64,000 bases of DNA, from contig JAOFSE010000001.1 in assembly GCA_028044295.1 (NCBI GenBank), positions 242,027 to 306,026 on the forward strand. The letters are read 5' to 3'. The DNA comes from Sulfurimonas sp. (GTDB taxonomy: Bacteria > Campylobacterota > Campylobacteria > Campylobacterales > Sulfurimonadaceae). Of this stretch, positions 20,887-29,276 are shown piece by piece. Under the pieces are notes generated by a model. It was given only the letters and a program-made list of their open reading frames with translations. It was not told the DNA's origin and did not search any database. A program made the position numbers and the translations under genes. Every line of letters begins with the position of its first letter. Position 1 is the first letter of the stretch.

Positions 20887-21486
20887 ATGTCTATAACAAG
20901 AAATAGAAGCAACTACGTATTTAAAGGTCACAAGGCACTTCTAGGTAGTAAATTTGTAACTTATGGGGAGATTGAACTTAGTACTAGATACGATAAGTAT
21001 TCAAAATCAGAGACATTCAACTGGGGTGACAGTAGCTCAAGTTCAAAACAATTAGCATTTGCGATACTTTATCAACTAAGTAATGAAGAGTTTGCTAATG
21101 AAAATGTAATTAAATTTACAGATGAAGTTGTAAGCAACCTAAGTTCTAGAGACTGGTTTCTTGACTCTGCTGATGTGCTTTCTTGGATTAATGAGAACTC
21201 GGACGAAGATATAGAGCAAAAAGTAGAACAACCTCTAAATGTTAGCAAAGACAGAAAGAAAAGAAAAGATAATGTTGTTAAAAAGATATGTAAAGAGCTT
21301 AACATAACTCAAAAAAACCTTGCAAATATTTTGGAAGTACCAGAGGGAACAGTTAGTAGCTGGGCTGTTAAAAATGAAATACCTCGTCTTGGTAAAAAAG
21401 CAATAGAGTTTTATATAGAAAAGCAAAAAAATCAAAAGATTGTAGATAGTTACAAAGACTTTGTAGGATTATTAAATGTTTCATAA
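20887..21486 (+). CDS. Helix-turn-helix protein with DUF6166-like N-terminus
   Basis: 199 residues. The N-terminal 100 residues (YVFKGHKALLGSKFVTYGEIELSTRYD, SSSSKQLAFAILYQL, VVSNLSSRDW) look like the DUF6166 family of unknown function. Residues about 127-180 are a helix-turn-helix: KKICKELNITQKNLANILEVPEGTVSSW, with TVSSW in the recognition helix, followed by a YIEKQKN helix. A strong AAGAGG site precedes the ATG. It is probably a transcription regulator; the fusion of these two parts is uncommon in my experience. Confidence 0.75.
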   Translation: MSITRNRSNYVFKGHKALLGSKFVTYGEIELSTRYDKYSKSETFNWGDSSSSSKQLAFAILYQLSNEEFANENVIKFTDEVVSNLSSRDWFLDSADVLSWINENSDEDIEQKVEQPLNVSKDRKKRKDNVVKKICKELNITQKNLANILEVPEGTVSSWAVKNEIPRLGKKAIEFYIEKQKNQKIVDSYKDFVGLLNVS

Positions 21487-21513
21487 TAAAACACTTATAG
21501 TAAAAGGCTCTTA

Positions 21514-21705
21514 ATGCAACCAAAAGATGAAGTAACAAGAAGTTTACTTATAGACAGAGAGACATGGGATGAGTCTATGAAATACTCAAGAAGTAGATAT
21601 AAAATGAGTCTAAGTAAAGTCATAGAGTCTCTTTTACAAGAATGGCTAACAAAAGAAAAGAGAAAACCTCTTGATAACGAAAAGCAAGGTAAATTTTTTA
21701 ATTAA
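21514..21705 (+). CDS. Small ribbon-helix-helix-like protein
   Basis: 63 residues. EVTRSLLIDRETWDESMKY reads as a beta strand plus helix and SLSKVIESLLQEWL as a second helix, the plan of MetJ/Arc/CopG DNA-binding proteins. The tail is Lys-rich. It begins 27 bases after the helix-turn-helix gene and is probably cotranscribed with it. No toxin partner is seen, so an antitoxin role is not supported. Confidence 0.6.
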   Translation: MQPKDEVTRSLLIDRETWDESMKYSRSRYKMSLSKVIESLLQEWLTKEKRKPLDNEKQGKFFN

Positions 21706-21732
21706 CCTCAGTTTTTATTAGTAGTTTTTCAG

Positions 21733-21738
21733 TATAAT
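21733..21738 (+). promoter_or_regulatory. dapD -10 element
   Basis: TATAAT 31 bases before the dapD ATG, in a T-rich upstream context typical of Campylobacterota sigma-70 promoters. Confidence 0.6.
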
Positions 21739-21768
21739 TCCTCAATTAAATTATATAAGAGAGAATTC

Positions 21769-22968
21769 ATGGAAATTATTGAAACAGCAGATGCTTTTAA
21801 AGCACTAATAGACGACATTAAGACATCAACTAAAGGTTATAGAGACCCTTTAGCTTTTGGTATCTCAAGAGTTGACTTAGGTCAGTTAAACATAGAAAAA
21901 ACTCTTCAATCTACTTACCCACTAATTAACTGGGATGAAAACTTCGGAAGCGCTGCTCTTTTTATCAGAGCATTATCAGAGCAAGGTGTTGAGATAGACT
22001 TCACTCAAAGTGAAGTTACATGTAACGTTAATGCAGCATTTCTAAAAAGCTGTCTAAATGCTTTTACACCTTATGCTGATGAGGCTTTTGGTGATGCTCA
22101 TAAAAATATTCAAGTAGTATCTGCACTATATAACCAAATCATGACTAGCGGTTCACTTGAAGGTGAATTTAGAGTTACATTTATCTTTGATGACGCTCCT
22201 GTTGCTAGTGTTGAAGCTGCATACTTAAAACTTTATGCTATCTCACAATCTAAAGTACCGTTAAGAGACATCAACTTAAACGGTGCATTTGGTGCATTAC
22301 CAAATGTTGCATGGTCAAATGGTCAACCAATAGAACTTGACTATTTAAGAGAGTTTGAAATTGAATTAAAGCTTTCAAATGAGTATCCTCATATTGATTT
22401 TGTAGATAAGTTTCCAAGATTTCTTCAGCATATCATCCCTCAAGACAACACTCGTATCTTAGATACTTCTAAAGTTCGTTTTGGTGCTCAACTAGCAGCT
22501 GGAACAACAGTAATGCCTGGTGCATCTTATATTAACTTCAACGCTGGAACTACTGGTTCAGTTATGGTTGAAGGTCGTATATCTAGCTCTGCTATCGTTG
22601 GTGATGGTTCTGATGTAGGTGGTGGTGCTTCTATACTTGGTGTACTTAGTGGTACTGATGGAAATCCTATCTCTGTAGGTAAAAACTGTCTTCTTGGTGC
22701 AAACTCAACATGTGGTATTCCACTAGGTGATGGTTGTATCATAGATGCTGGTGTAGCTATACTAGAAGGTACTAAAATCGGTATCTATTCAGATGAGTTG
22801 AAGAAAATTATGGAAGTAAACACAAATGCAAACATGCAAGGTGAAATCTTCAAAGGTAAGCAGTTATCTAACTTTAGTGGTCTTCACTTTAGACAAAACT
22901 CTATGACTGGTGAAATCACAGCTTCTCGTTCAACTAAAGAAGTAAAACTAAATTCTGACCTACACTAA
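21769..22968 (+). CDS. dapD: Tetrahydrodipicolinate N-succinyltransferase
   Basis: 399 residues, the longer campylobacterotal form of the enzyme; it uses succinyl-CoA in lysine and meso-diaminopimelate synthesis. An N-terminal domain is followed by a left-handed beta-helix of hexapeptide repeats (about 225-345: VRFGAQLAAGTTVMPGASYINFNAG, VEGRISSSAIVGDGSDVGGGAS, CLLGANSTCGIPLGDGCIIDAG). Monocistronic with its own promoter. Confidence 0.92.
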   Translation: MEIIETADAFKALIDDIKTSTKGYRDPLAFGISRVDLGQLNIEKTLQSTYPLINWDENFGSAALFIRALSEQGVEIDFTQSEVTCNVNAAFLKSCLNAFTPYADEAFGDAHKNIQVVSALYNQIMTSGSLEGEFRVTFIFDDAPVASVEAAYLKLYAISQSKVPLRDINLNGAFGALPNVAWSNGQPIELDYLREFEIELKLSNEYPHIDFVDKFPRFLQHIIPQDNTRILDTSKVRFGAQLAAGTTVMPGASYINFNAGTTGSVMVEGRISSSAIVGDGSDVGGGASILGVLSGTDGNPISVGKNCLLGANSTCGIPLGDGCIIDAGVAILEGTKIGIYSDELKKIMEVNTNANMQGEIFKGKQLSNFSGLHFRQNSMTGEITASRSTKEVKLNSDLH

Positions 22969-23000
22969 CTACTTTTTTTAAATAATCATATTTTTAGCTT

Positions 23001-23028
23001 CTTCGTATTATAATTTAATCATACGAAG
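23001..23028 (+). promoter_or_regulatory. Inverted repeat enclosing a -10 box
   Basis: CTTCGTA (23001-23007) and TACGAAG (23022-23028) are a perfect 7-bp inverted repeat around TATAAT at 23009-23014, just upstream of the AAGGAG ribosome site (23026-23031) of the rod-like flagellar gene. The position fits an operator over the promoter. Confidence 0.5.
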
Positions 23029-23037
23029 GAGTTATTT

Positions 23038-23331
23038 ATGAATATATCATCAATACAAGCTCACCAAACTATGCTAAATACAAGTGCAAATAATATTGCA
23101 AATGTAAATACAGATAAATTTAGACCAAACGACACTAGAATAGTGGAAAACCAAAATTCTGTTACAGCATATAACACCAAAGTAGATGATAGTGGCTCTA
23201 CTAAAAGCCAAACTGATTTAGCCAAAGAGATACCAGATCAAATAGTTGCACAAGATGCTACTTCTGTTAACGTATCAGCTATAAAAACTCAAGATGAAAT
23301 GTTCGGTACCCTACTCGATATCAAAGCTTAA
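23038..23331 (+). CDS. Small flagellar basal-body rod-like protein
   Basis: 97 residues. The N-terminus (MNISSIQAHQTMLNTSANNIANVNTDKF) carries the ANNIANxxT signature of rod and hook proteins, and the C-terminus (VNVSAIKTQDEMFGTLLDIKA) matches the C-terminal rod motif. The central domain of FlgC/FlgG is missing, so it is an FlgB/FlgC-sized or smaller rod-type protein, far from other flagellar genes except flgG at 36 kb. Export by the flagellar system is inferred. Confidence 0.75.
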   Translation: MNISSIQAHQTMLNTSANNIANVNTDKFRPNDTRIVENQNSVTAYNTKVDDSGSTKSQTDLAKEIPDQIVAQDATSVNVSAIKTQDEMFGTLLDIKA

Positions 23332-23344
23332 CATCTCAACTCTC

Positions 23345-24712
23345 CTACTGAGTTAATATATTCATGCTTTTAAGATTTTTAAGAATTTCTGCTTCTTCGT
23401 CGTAATTCTTTTGAAATCTACCAAGTTTTAATGTGCTAAAAATTGGTTTACCTATTACCACTCTACCTTCGACACTATCTTTTTTTGTTTTAATGCCCCA
23501 TACATTATGAAAGACTACTATATCTTCTTCGAAAGTACCAACATATAAAACTATATGACCTTTTTTATATAGTAGCGTTTCAAAAGGAATTGCCTTATCT
23601 TTTATGGTTTGTATTTTCTCTTCACTTGACATACCTTCTAAAGAGATTACTAAACCTCTCTTGCTTTGCTGATAAGAGTTTCTAGGTAACCAAATACCAA
23701 AGGGCGAGAATAAGTCTCTAAGCATTGATGAGCAGTCTCTTTGCCCATATATACCACCCCAACCATAATTTGTCTTCATAACTTCATGTATTATAGTGCT
23801 CAAGTTATCATTATTTAGCTTTAGGGTTTTATCTGTAGCTACAGACTTTGATATGGTAGACTTTCTATATAAAGGTTGTGAATTTGCAGAAGAGCTAACT
23901 GTGAGTACAGTAAATTGCTTATCATCTTCTGATATAAGTGAAAACATCATTCCTATTTTAGAGTAAAACATAAATGTACCATACTCATCATATATAGGAA
24001 CCCCCTCTTTTGTTATCTTAATCTGCTTAGCAGCTTTACATAACTCACTCTCTTTAATTCCCATATATACAAACTCATCTGACTTTATCCAGCCAGATGT
24101 AAAACTAGTAAATGCATACGCCCATTTCTTATCTTTTGAATAATGGGAAATAAAAATAGGTTTATTAGCATGAACAGTACTGTTTTGTAAATAATCAAAT
24201 GGAAAGCCCTCTCCTGCCAATGATGGGTCTCTGAGAAGTGGTTTTATTGTTGGGAATGCTCGTATATTTGTCTCTTTAAGTGTTAAAGCTCTCTTGTTCA
24301 CTGATGAAAAGTTGTCAAAGTTCGCATCATTATACATATCTTCAAAAAAACTCTCTCGTAGTAACTGAAAGTTTTCTCCATAACTATTTCCATACTTATA
24401 TGAGAAAAAAGGCCATGTAACAGTCTCTATATTGTCAGGTGGTATCTCTATATTCCAGATATTAAAATAATACTTTTCATATCTATTTTGTATCTCATAA
24501 AATGAATCTAAAGTATTTCTTCCATTTAAATAATAAGATGGATTTTGAGGTATATTAAGTAAATCATATATATGAGTCTGTTTTATTGTTAGATTAGTGT
24601 CTTTTTTTACTAACTCAATATTTTTTTCTTTTTGAGTACTAGCGCATCCAATAAAGATTGTTGTAAAAACGAGTAATAAAAAATACTTCAAAGTAAGCCT
24701 TTTAGTCAACAT
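23345..24712 (-). CDS. NlpC/P60 peptidase lipoprotein with SH3 domains
   Basis: About 455 residues from ATG 24712; TTG 24730 is an alternative. N-terminal lipoprotein signal with lipobox IFIGC near residue 24. Next come SH3-type segments (about 140-290) and a C-terminal NlpC/P60 domain with catalytic Cys in GQRDCSSMLRDLF and His in KGHIVLYVG. It should cut peptide stems in peptidoglycan. The start overlaps the repressor stop by 11 bases, so a cell-wall hydrolase is translationally coupled to a CI-type repressor. Confidence 0.88.
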   Translation of the reverse strand: MLTKRLTLKYFLLLVFTTIFIGCASTQKEKNIELVKKDTNLTIKQTHIYDLLNIPQNPSYYLNGRNTLDSFYEIQNRYEKYYFNIWNIEIPPDNIETVTWPFFSYKYGNSYGENFQLLRESFFEDMYNDANFDNFSSVNKRALTLKETNIRAFPTIKPLLRDPSLAGEGFPFDYLQNSTVHANKPIFISHYSKDKKWAYAFTSFTSGWIKSDEFVYMGIKESELCKAAKQIKITKEGVPIYDEYGTFMFYSKIGMMFSLISEDDKQFTVLTVSSSANSQPLYRKSTISKSVATDKTLKLNNDNLSTIIHEVMKTNYGWGGIYGQRDCSSMLRDLFSPFGIWLPRNSYQQSKRGLVISLEGMSSEEKIQTIKDKAIPFETLLYKKGHIVLYVGTFEEDIVVFHNVWGIKTKKDSVEGRVVIGKPIFSTLKLGRFQKNYDEEAEILKNLKSMNILTQ

Positions 24713-25361
24713 CTCCAAATCTACTAACAACCCTTCCTATGATCTCTATCTCATTAGGATATAGGGTTTGAGTGGAGTAAACATCATTATCAGACACGAT
24801 ATCAATAGCGCCATCAATACGTCTAACAATTCTTTTTATAAAAAGACCACCTTCAGTGCGGATAGTAAATATACCACCTCTTTGAATATCAGTCTTTGTT
24901 CTATTAATAAATACAATATCATTATAACTAAATGTAGGCTCCATAGAATCACCTGTTACATTAATAGCTTCTATATTTTTTAATTCTCTCTCACCACCTA
25001 GTATCATAGCAAACTCGTGAGGTATTTCTATTTCTCTGTTTTCTTCATTAACATCACTTGCTCCACCACCAGCTGATGTATTTACATCATCAAAATACTT
25101 TATCATGAAAAATTTATTTGTAGCGTCTACTAAACTCTCTGGAGATTGACCATAAAGCATCCAGTTAATAGATATAGATTTTGTAGCACAAAAATCAAGA
25201 AGTTCACTAAAAGGGATTTTATTTCTCTTTTTCATAGTAGCAAAGTTCATTTGAGATACTCCAAGAACGTCTGCAACATCTTTGTCAAATATCTTTTTTC
25301 CACTAAACTCAGCAGATACTATACTCTTTATCTCTTCTACAATTTCTAAAAAATTTTTCAT
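24702..25361 (-). CDS. CI/LexA-like repressor with S24 peptidase domain
   Basis: 219 residues. An N-terminal helix-turn-helix (FDKDVADVLGVSQMNFATMKKRNKIPFSELLDFC, about 22-55, Bacteriophage CI repressor type) is joined to a C-terminal S24 domain with catalytic Ser in GDSMEPTF (near 137) and Lys in GLFIKRIV (near 175). SINWMLYGQ after the first domain is typical of CI-type proteins. A strong AGGAGA site precedes the ATG. It probably binds the dyad just upstream and could be self-cleaved under stress. Confidence 0.88.
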   Translation of the reverse strand: MKNFLEIVEEIKSIVSAEFSGKKIFDKDVADVLGVSQMNFATMKKRNKIPFSELLDFCATKSISINWMLYGQSPESLVDATNKFFMIKYFDDVNTSAGGGASDVNEENREIEIPHEFAMILGGERELKNIEAINVTGDSMEPTFSYNDIVFINRTKTDIQRGGIFTIRTEGGLFIKRIVRRIDGAIDIVSDNDVYSTQTLYPNEIEIIGRVVSRFGDVD

Positions 25362-25384
25362 GGCAATTCTCCTATATTTGTACC

Positions 25385-25413
25385 ATTATAATAATATTTT
25401 GAAATTTAGTCAA
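25385..25413 (-). promoter_or_regulatory. Promoter of the S24 repressor
   Basis: On the reverse strand TTGACT (25408-25413) and TATAAT (25385-25390) are separated by 17 bases, an unusually complete sigma-70 promoter for this phylum, 24 bases before the repressor ATG. Confidence 0.7.
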
Positions 25414-25417
25414 TAAA

Positions 25418-25438
25418 AATATGACAATTTGACATATT
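25418..25438. promoter_or_regulatory. Putative repressor operator (dyad)
   Basis: An imperfect 21-bp dyad of form ATATGnCAAnTTGnCATAT in its core lies five bases beyond the repressor -35. Another half-site (ATATGTCAA) occurs at 25468-25476. Such repeated half-sites between divergent transcription units are what a CI-like dimer would bind. The protein-DNA link is inferred. Confidence 0.6.
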
Positions 25439-25494
25439 TTTAAATCAATATGAAAAAAAGAAGTAAGATATGTCAAATATTTAAAGGATTAAAG

Positions 25495-25578
25495 ATGGCA
25501 AAGTTAGTTAAAAAGACACAAAGTTTACTAGATATATTTGAGAATAGAGTAGAAGAATGGGCAAACAAGTTACTTTAA
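25495..25578 (+). CDS. Possible 27-residue microprotein divergent from repressor
   Basis: ATG 25495, AAAGGA about eight bases upstream, TAA at 25576-25578. The product (MAKLVKKTQSLLDIFENRVE then EWANKLL) is an amphipathic basic helix. Its placement opposite the repressor across the dyad is like a regulated divergent gene. Length makes this tentative. Confidence 0.35.
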   Translation: MAKLVKKTQSLLDIFENRVEEWANKLL

Positions 25579-25701
25579 CTCTTCATCCTTTTTTCTTTGA
25601 GCTTCACGCTGCGATGATTTTGTTTTATGGTAACCACCAAAGATAAACACCATAAACAAAACAAAAAGAGTAAGCATCATAGCATCAACAAACCAGTTCA
25701 T
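25570..25701 (-). CDS. Small membrane protein at operon end (43 aa)
   Basis: ATG at 25699-25701, TAA at 25570-25572. Ribosome site GAGG ten bases upstream; five bases after the trmL stop. One hydrophobic helix (MMLTLFVLFMVFIFGG, about 8-23) then a basic, charged tail (HKTKSSQREAQRKKDEELK). Its context at the end of the leuD-trmL operon and clean ribosome site support a real gene; function unknown. Its 3' end overlaps the opposing microprotein by nine bases. Confidence 0.6.
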   Translation of the reverse strand: MNWFVDAMMLTLFVLFMVFIFGGYHKTKSSQREAQRKKDEELK

Positions 25702-25706
25702 TCTAG

Positions 25707-26174
25707 CTAAACCTCAAATGAATCAAATGTTTGTCTAATAGCATCATAAAGAATAATGCCAGTACTAATAGCCAAGTTTAAACTTCTACCTTCTTTTGTC
25801 ATAGGTATAGTTATATTTTTATCTTTGTACTTATTGAGAACTTCTTCTGGTATTCCAGCTGTTTCACTTCCAAAAAATATAAAATCACCATCTTTAAAGT
25901 CTGTCTCAAAGTAAGGTCTATCTGTTTTTGTAGTTGCAAAATGCGCATTGTTGGTAATCTCATTCTTTTCAAAAAACTCATCTAAAGACTCCCATACATG
26001 TAAGTCCAACTTATCCCAGTAGTCAAGACCAGCTCTACGAACTGCTTTTTCATCTATGTCAAAAGCTATAGGCTTTATAATGTGCAATGATGCACCTGCA
26101 TTTACACAAAGACGCCCTATTGCACCTGTGTTGTTTGGAATCTGTGGATGTACTAATACTAAATTAAATGCCAT
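25707..26174 (-). CDS. trmL: tRNA (cytidine/uridine(34)-2'-O)-methyltransferase
   Basis: 155 residues. SPOUT methyltransferase with a C-terminal trefoil knot: FFGSETAGIPEEVLNKY and IPMTKEGRSLNLAISTGIILYDA are the SAM-binding signatures, and LVHPQIPNNTGAIGRLC is the TrmL N-terminus. It modifies the wobble base of tRNA-Leu. One base separates it from purU. Confidence 0.92.
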   Translation of the reverse strand: MAFNLVLVHPQIPNNTGAIGRLCVNAGASLHIIKPIAFDIDEKAVRRAGLDYWDKLDLHVWESLDEFFEKNEITNNAHFATTKTDRPYFETDFKDGDFIFFGSETAGIPEEVLNKYKDKNITIPMTKEGRSLNLAISTGIILYDAIRQTFDSFEV

Positions 26175-26175
26175 G

Positions 26176-27012
26176 TTAAAAAATCACCGTTTTATTTGAA
26201 TATACAAAAATTCTATCTTCTAGTGCTAGTTTAAGAGCACGAGATAGAACAACCTTTTCTACGTCTTTACCTGATTGTTGCATGTCTCTCCAGCTATATG
26301 CATGATCTACATGTATAATCTCTTGAGCTATAATTGGGCCTTCATCAAGATTGTTGTTTACAAAATGTGATGTTGCACCAATAATTTTAACACCACGTTC
26401 ATAAGCTTGCTTATAAGGATTTGCACCTATAAAAGCCGGCAAGAATGAGTGATGTATATTTATAATTTTATCTTTATAAGCTTCTACAAAATTTGGAGTT
26501 AAGATTCTCATATATTTTGCTAGAACAACATAGTCAATATCTTTAAAACTAGACAAACACTCTAAAACCTTAGCTTCATGCTCTTCTCTAGTTAAATCAA
26601 CATGTGATATCGTTGTAAATGGAATATCAAACTTTTCAACAAAAGATTCTAGGTCATCATAGTTTGATATTACACAGAGGATATTTGCTTCAAGCTCACC
26701 TGCTTCGTGACGAACTAAGATATCGCCAAGAGCATGCATCTCTTTAGTAGCCATCAAGATTATATTTTTCTTTTTTGGTTCTATCACTTCTATATTTGCC
26801 GAGTCAGGCATCATGTCGGATATTGAGTTCTTAAAACTAGCTAAGTCAATATCGCCATCAACAACACTTCTCATAAAGAACTTATTATTCTCTTTGTCAA
26901 CAAACTCACTATTTGAGATGATGTTTAAATCATTTTTATAAAAAATAGTAGAGACTTTATGAACTAATCCTTTTTCATCATTAGCATCAATAAGAACCCT
27001 GTACTTACCCAC
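26176..27012 (-). CDS. purU: Formyltetrahydrofolate deformylase
   Basis: 278 residues beginning with GTG at 27012. An N-terminal ACT domain (about 5-80) precedes a formyltransferase-type domain: LVRHEAGELEANILCVISN, INIHHSFLPAFIGANPYKQAY with the conserved Asn/His, and ATSHFVNNNLDEGPIIAQ with the catalytic Asp. It releases formate from 10-formyl-THF. The GTG shares a base with the stop of the CiaD-like gene. Confidence 0.93.
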   Translation of the reverse strand: MGKYRVLIDANDEKGLVHKVSTIFYKNDLNIISNSEFVDKENNKFFMRSVVDGDIDLASFKNSISDMMPDSANIEVIEPKKKNIILMATKEMHALGDILVRHEAGELEANILCVISNYDDLESFVEKFDIPFTTISHVDLTREEHEAKVLECLSSFKDIDYVVLAKYMRILTPNFVEAYKDKIINIHHSFLPAFIGANPYKQAYERGVKIIGATSHFVNNNLDEGPIIAQEIIHVDHAYSWRDMQQSGKDVEKVVLSRALKLALEDRIFVYSNKTVIF

Positions 27013-27383
27013 TATTTGTTACCTTTATCAATTTCCTGAACTCTTGTATCAATACTAACAAGTACATACTCTAAGAAATTAAGAGTCATATCAACTTTTG
27101 CTTCTATATTTGTATTGTTTGGTGCTTGAAAACCTTCAAAAAGTACAAGTAATCTTTCTCTCATAGATTTTAAAAATAGCACTTCATCACCTATTTTTTC
27201 GTCTTCATAAACTTCTACTTCAGCTTCAACAACTTCTCGTGTCTCTCGTTGTGGTGCTTTTAGTGGTGATTTTTTCTCTTCAGCTATAGAACTGTCTAGT
27301 GGAAGTGTTGTATCAATATCTTTAGTCTGATTAGTATCTTCCATCTCTGCTAGAGTTGATAGTATTACATCTTTTAGTTCCAT
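27012..27383 (-). CDS. CiaD-like domain protein
   Basis: About 123 residues from ATG 27383 (a GTG at 27398 is the alternative). [15 protein letters not shown] at the start, an acidic, Pro-containing disordered middle and a C-terminal helical block FLKSMRERLLVLFEGFQAPNN...FLEYVLVSIDTRVQEID resemble the protein known in Campylobacter as CiaD, whose gene is near purU there too as I recall. In a likely free-living relative this points to an ancestral function other than invasion. It overlaps the TPR gene by ten bases. Confidence 0.6.
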   Translation of the reverse strand: MELKDVILSTLAEMEDTNQTKDIDTTLPLDSSIAEEKKSPLKAPQRETREVVEAEVEVYEDEKIGDEVLFLKSMRERLLVLFEGFQAPNNTNIEAKVDMTLNFLEYVLVSIDTRVQEIDKGNK

Positions 27384-27622
27384 GACTTTAGTAACCACCT
27401 TTCAAATTCGTTAAACTCTACTTCTTCATCCATTTTTAAAAAGAAATCTTTCATCTGAGAGTTTACATGTAGAAACTTTTTTCTCATTCCAGAGAGTCTC
27501 CTAATGGCAATTTTTGCATCACTGTTAGAAGGATCTTCTTTTAAGATATCTTTATATATGTCAAGAGCTTCTTCTTTTAGCCCTTGAAGCTCATAGATGT
27601 TTGCTAGAGTTAGCGTTTTCAT
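27374..27622 (-). CDS. Small TPR protein
   Basis: 82 residues. [38 protein letters not shown] is one tetratricopeptide repeat plus the next helix; the rest is a charged helix ([18 protein letters not shown]). The start overlaps the leuB stop (ATGA) and the stop overlaps the next gene. Such a short TPR protein usually binds a partner; the CiaD-like neighbour is the obvious candidate. Confidence 0.8.
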   Translation of the reverse strand: MKTLTLANIYELQGLKEEALDIYKDILKEDPSNSDAKIAIRRLSGMRKKFLHVNSQMKDFFLKMDEEVEFNEFERWLLKSWN

Positions 27623-28686
27623 TTTGCCGTGTAATTAGCAATAATAGAACCCATCTCACTTGTTGAGCATACTTCTTTAGCGTCGTATTGAGCTAAGTCT
27701 TGAGTTCTATAACCTTCGCTTAGTGCTTTTTTGATAGCAGCGTCTATTTTATCGGCAGCTTCATTTTCACCAAGTGCATATCTAAGCATCATTGATGCAG
27801 AAGCAATGGTAGCAATAGGATTAGCTATACCTTGACCTGCGATATCTGGTGCTGAACCATGAATAGGCTCATAAACACCTATCTTATCACCTACAGAAGC
27901 AGATGGAAGAAGACCAATAGAACCACAAAGCATAGATGCCTCATCACTTAAGATATCCCCGAAAATATTTCCAGTAAGCATTACATCAAACTGGCTTGGG
28001 TTTAGTACTAGTTGCATTGCAGCATTGTCAACATACATATGAGAAAGCTCTACATCTGGATACTCAGCTGAAACTTCAGTTACAACATCTCTCCATAGTT
28101 GAGAAACATCTAAAACATTTGCCTTATCTATAGAACAAACTCTTTTATTTCTTTTTTGTGCAATTTTAAATGCATGGTGAGATATACGCTCTATTTCAGA
28201 ACGAGTGTAAACCATAGTGTTCCACCCTTTATCTTCTGTACGACCTTTAGGCTCACCAAAGTAGATACCACCAATAAGTTCACGAACAACCATAATATCA
28301 ACACCCTTGATAATCTCAGGCTTTAATGAAGAAGCATTTATTAGTTCGTCGTATACAACAGCTGGACGAAGGTTAGCATATACACCTAGCTCTTTACGAA
28401 ATCTAAGAAGACCACTCTCTGGACGTTTTTCACGAGGAAGAGCATCCCATTTTTCTCCACCTATAGCACCAAAAAGTACTGCATCACTATTTAAAGAAGT
28501 TGTAATAGTCTCTTGAGGAAGAGGATCACCAGTTACATCATAAGCAGAACCACCCATAAGAGCTTCTGTATACTTAAAGTTGATGTCACATATAGAAGCT
28601 ACAGAGTCTAAAACCTTTACAGCTTCGTCTATAATTTCTGGACCAATTCCATCACCTTTTATTAGTGTAATTTTATATGTTTTCAT
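27619..28686 (-). CDS. leuB: 3-isopropylmalate dehydrogenase
   Basis: 355 residues, NAD-dependent, oxidative decarboxylation in leucine synthesis. Seen: GDGIGPEI near the N-terminus, [50 protein letters not shown], the metal-binding DNAAMQLV and [12 protein letters not shown], and [16 protein letters not shown]. It follows leuD by four bases. Confidence 0.96.
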   Translation of the reverse strand: MKTYKITLIKGDGIGPEIIDEAVKVLDSVASICDINFKYTEALMGGSAYDVTGDPLPQETITTSLNSDAVLFGAIGGEKWDALPREKRPESGLLRFRKELGVYANLRPAVVYDELINASSLKPEIIKGVDIMVVRELIGGIYFGEPKGRTEDKGWNTMVYTRSEIERISHHAFKIAQKRNKRVCSIDKANVLDVSQLWRDVVTEVSAEYPDVELSHMYVDNAAMQLVLNPSQFDVMLTGNIFGDILSDEASMLCGSIGLLPSASVGDKIGVYEPIHGSAPDIAGQGIANPIATIASASMMLRYALGENEAADKIDAAIKKALSEGYRTQDLAQYDAKEVCSTSEMGSIIANYTAK

Positions 28687-28690
28687 TTAT

Positions 28691-29200
28691 TTATTGTTCC
28701 TGTGCTTTTATTTCATTTTCTGCGAAGTTCATAAGTCCACCTGCATCTATTAGTTCTTGCATGAACGCTGGAATTGGAGTGAAGTTATAAGTTTTTGAAG
28801 TAGTTTTATTTGTAATCGTTCCATTATTCATGTCAACGCTTATCTCATCGCCTTCGCTTATTTCAGCACTCTCTGGTAGCTCAAAGATAGGAAGACCCAT
28901 GTTAAATGCATTTCTATAAAAGATTCTTGCGAAAGTTGGTGCAATAACTGCAGATATACCAGCAGCCTTTATAGCTATAGGTGCGTGCTCACGAGAACTA
29001 CCACAACCAAAGTTTTCACCAGCAACAATTACATCACCAACACTCATCTTACCAACAAACTCAGGGTCTGCATCTTCCATGACGTGCTTTGCTAGTTCCT
29101 CTGGAACTGAAGTGTTTAAATAACGTGCTGCTATGATTAAATCTGTATCGATATCTTTACCGAATCTCCAAACTTTACCATCAATATTTGCTTTTTGCAT
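28691..29200 (-). CDS. leuD: 3-isopropylmalate dehydratase small subunit
   Basis: 169 residues from ATG 29200, which has an AGGATT ribosome site; the frame is open to 29296 but the extension is not part of the family. Small aconitase-type swivel domain: [38 protein letters not shown] and [13 protein letters not shown]. It needs LeuC, which is not in the window. First gene of the leuD-leuB-TPR-CiaD-purU-trmL operon. Confidence 0.95.
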   Translation of the reverse strand: MQKANIDGKVWRFGKDIDTDLIIAARYLNTSVPEELAKHVMEDADPEFVGKMSVGDVIVAGENFGCGSSREHAPIAIKAAGISAVIAPTFARIFYRNAFNMGLPIFELPESAEISEGDEISVDMNNGTITNKTTSKTYNFTPIPAFMQELIDAGGLMNFAENEIKAQEQ

Positions 29201-29236
29201 ATAAAATCCTAACAATATTTCTAAATTTAATTTGCG

Positions 29237-29242
29237 ATTATA
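29237..29242 (-). promoter_or_regulatory. leuD operon -10 element
   Basis: Reverse-strand TATAAT 36 bases before the leuD ATG, inside the short gap to the propeller gene. Confidence 0.6.
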
Positions 29243-29276
29243 TCTAAAATGAGATTTTATTTTTATAAAGAGCTTT

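Noticed and set aside
21514..21705. Antitoxin of a toxin-antitoxin pair
   Set aside because: Ribbon-helix-helix-like, but no toxin-sized partner overlaps or adjoins it.
22527..22742. Antisense reading frame inside dapD
   Set aside because: Proline/serine-rich shadow of the hexapeptide repeats; no ribosome site.
20345..25701. Prophage
   Set aside because: A CI-like repressor is present, but no structural, lysis, integrase or replication phage genes accompany it.
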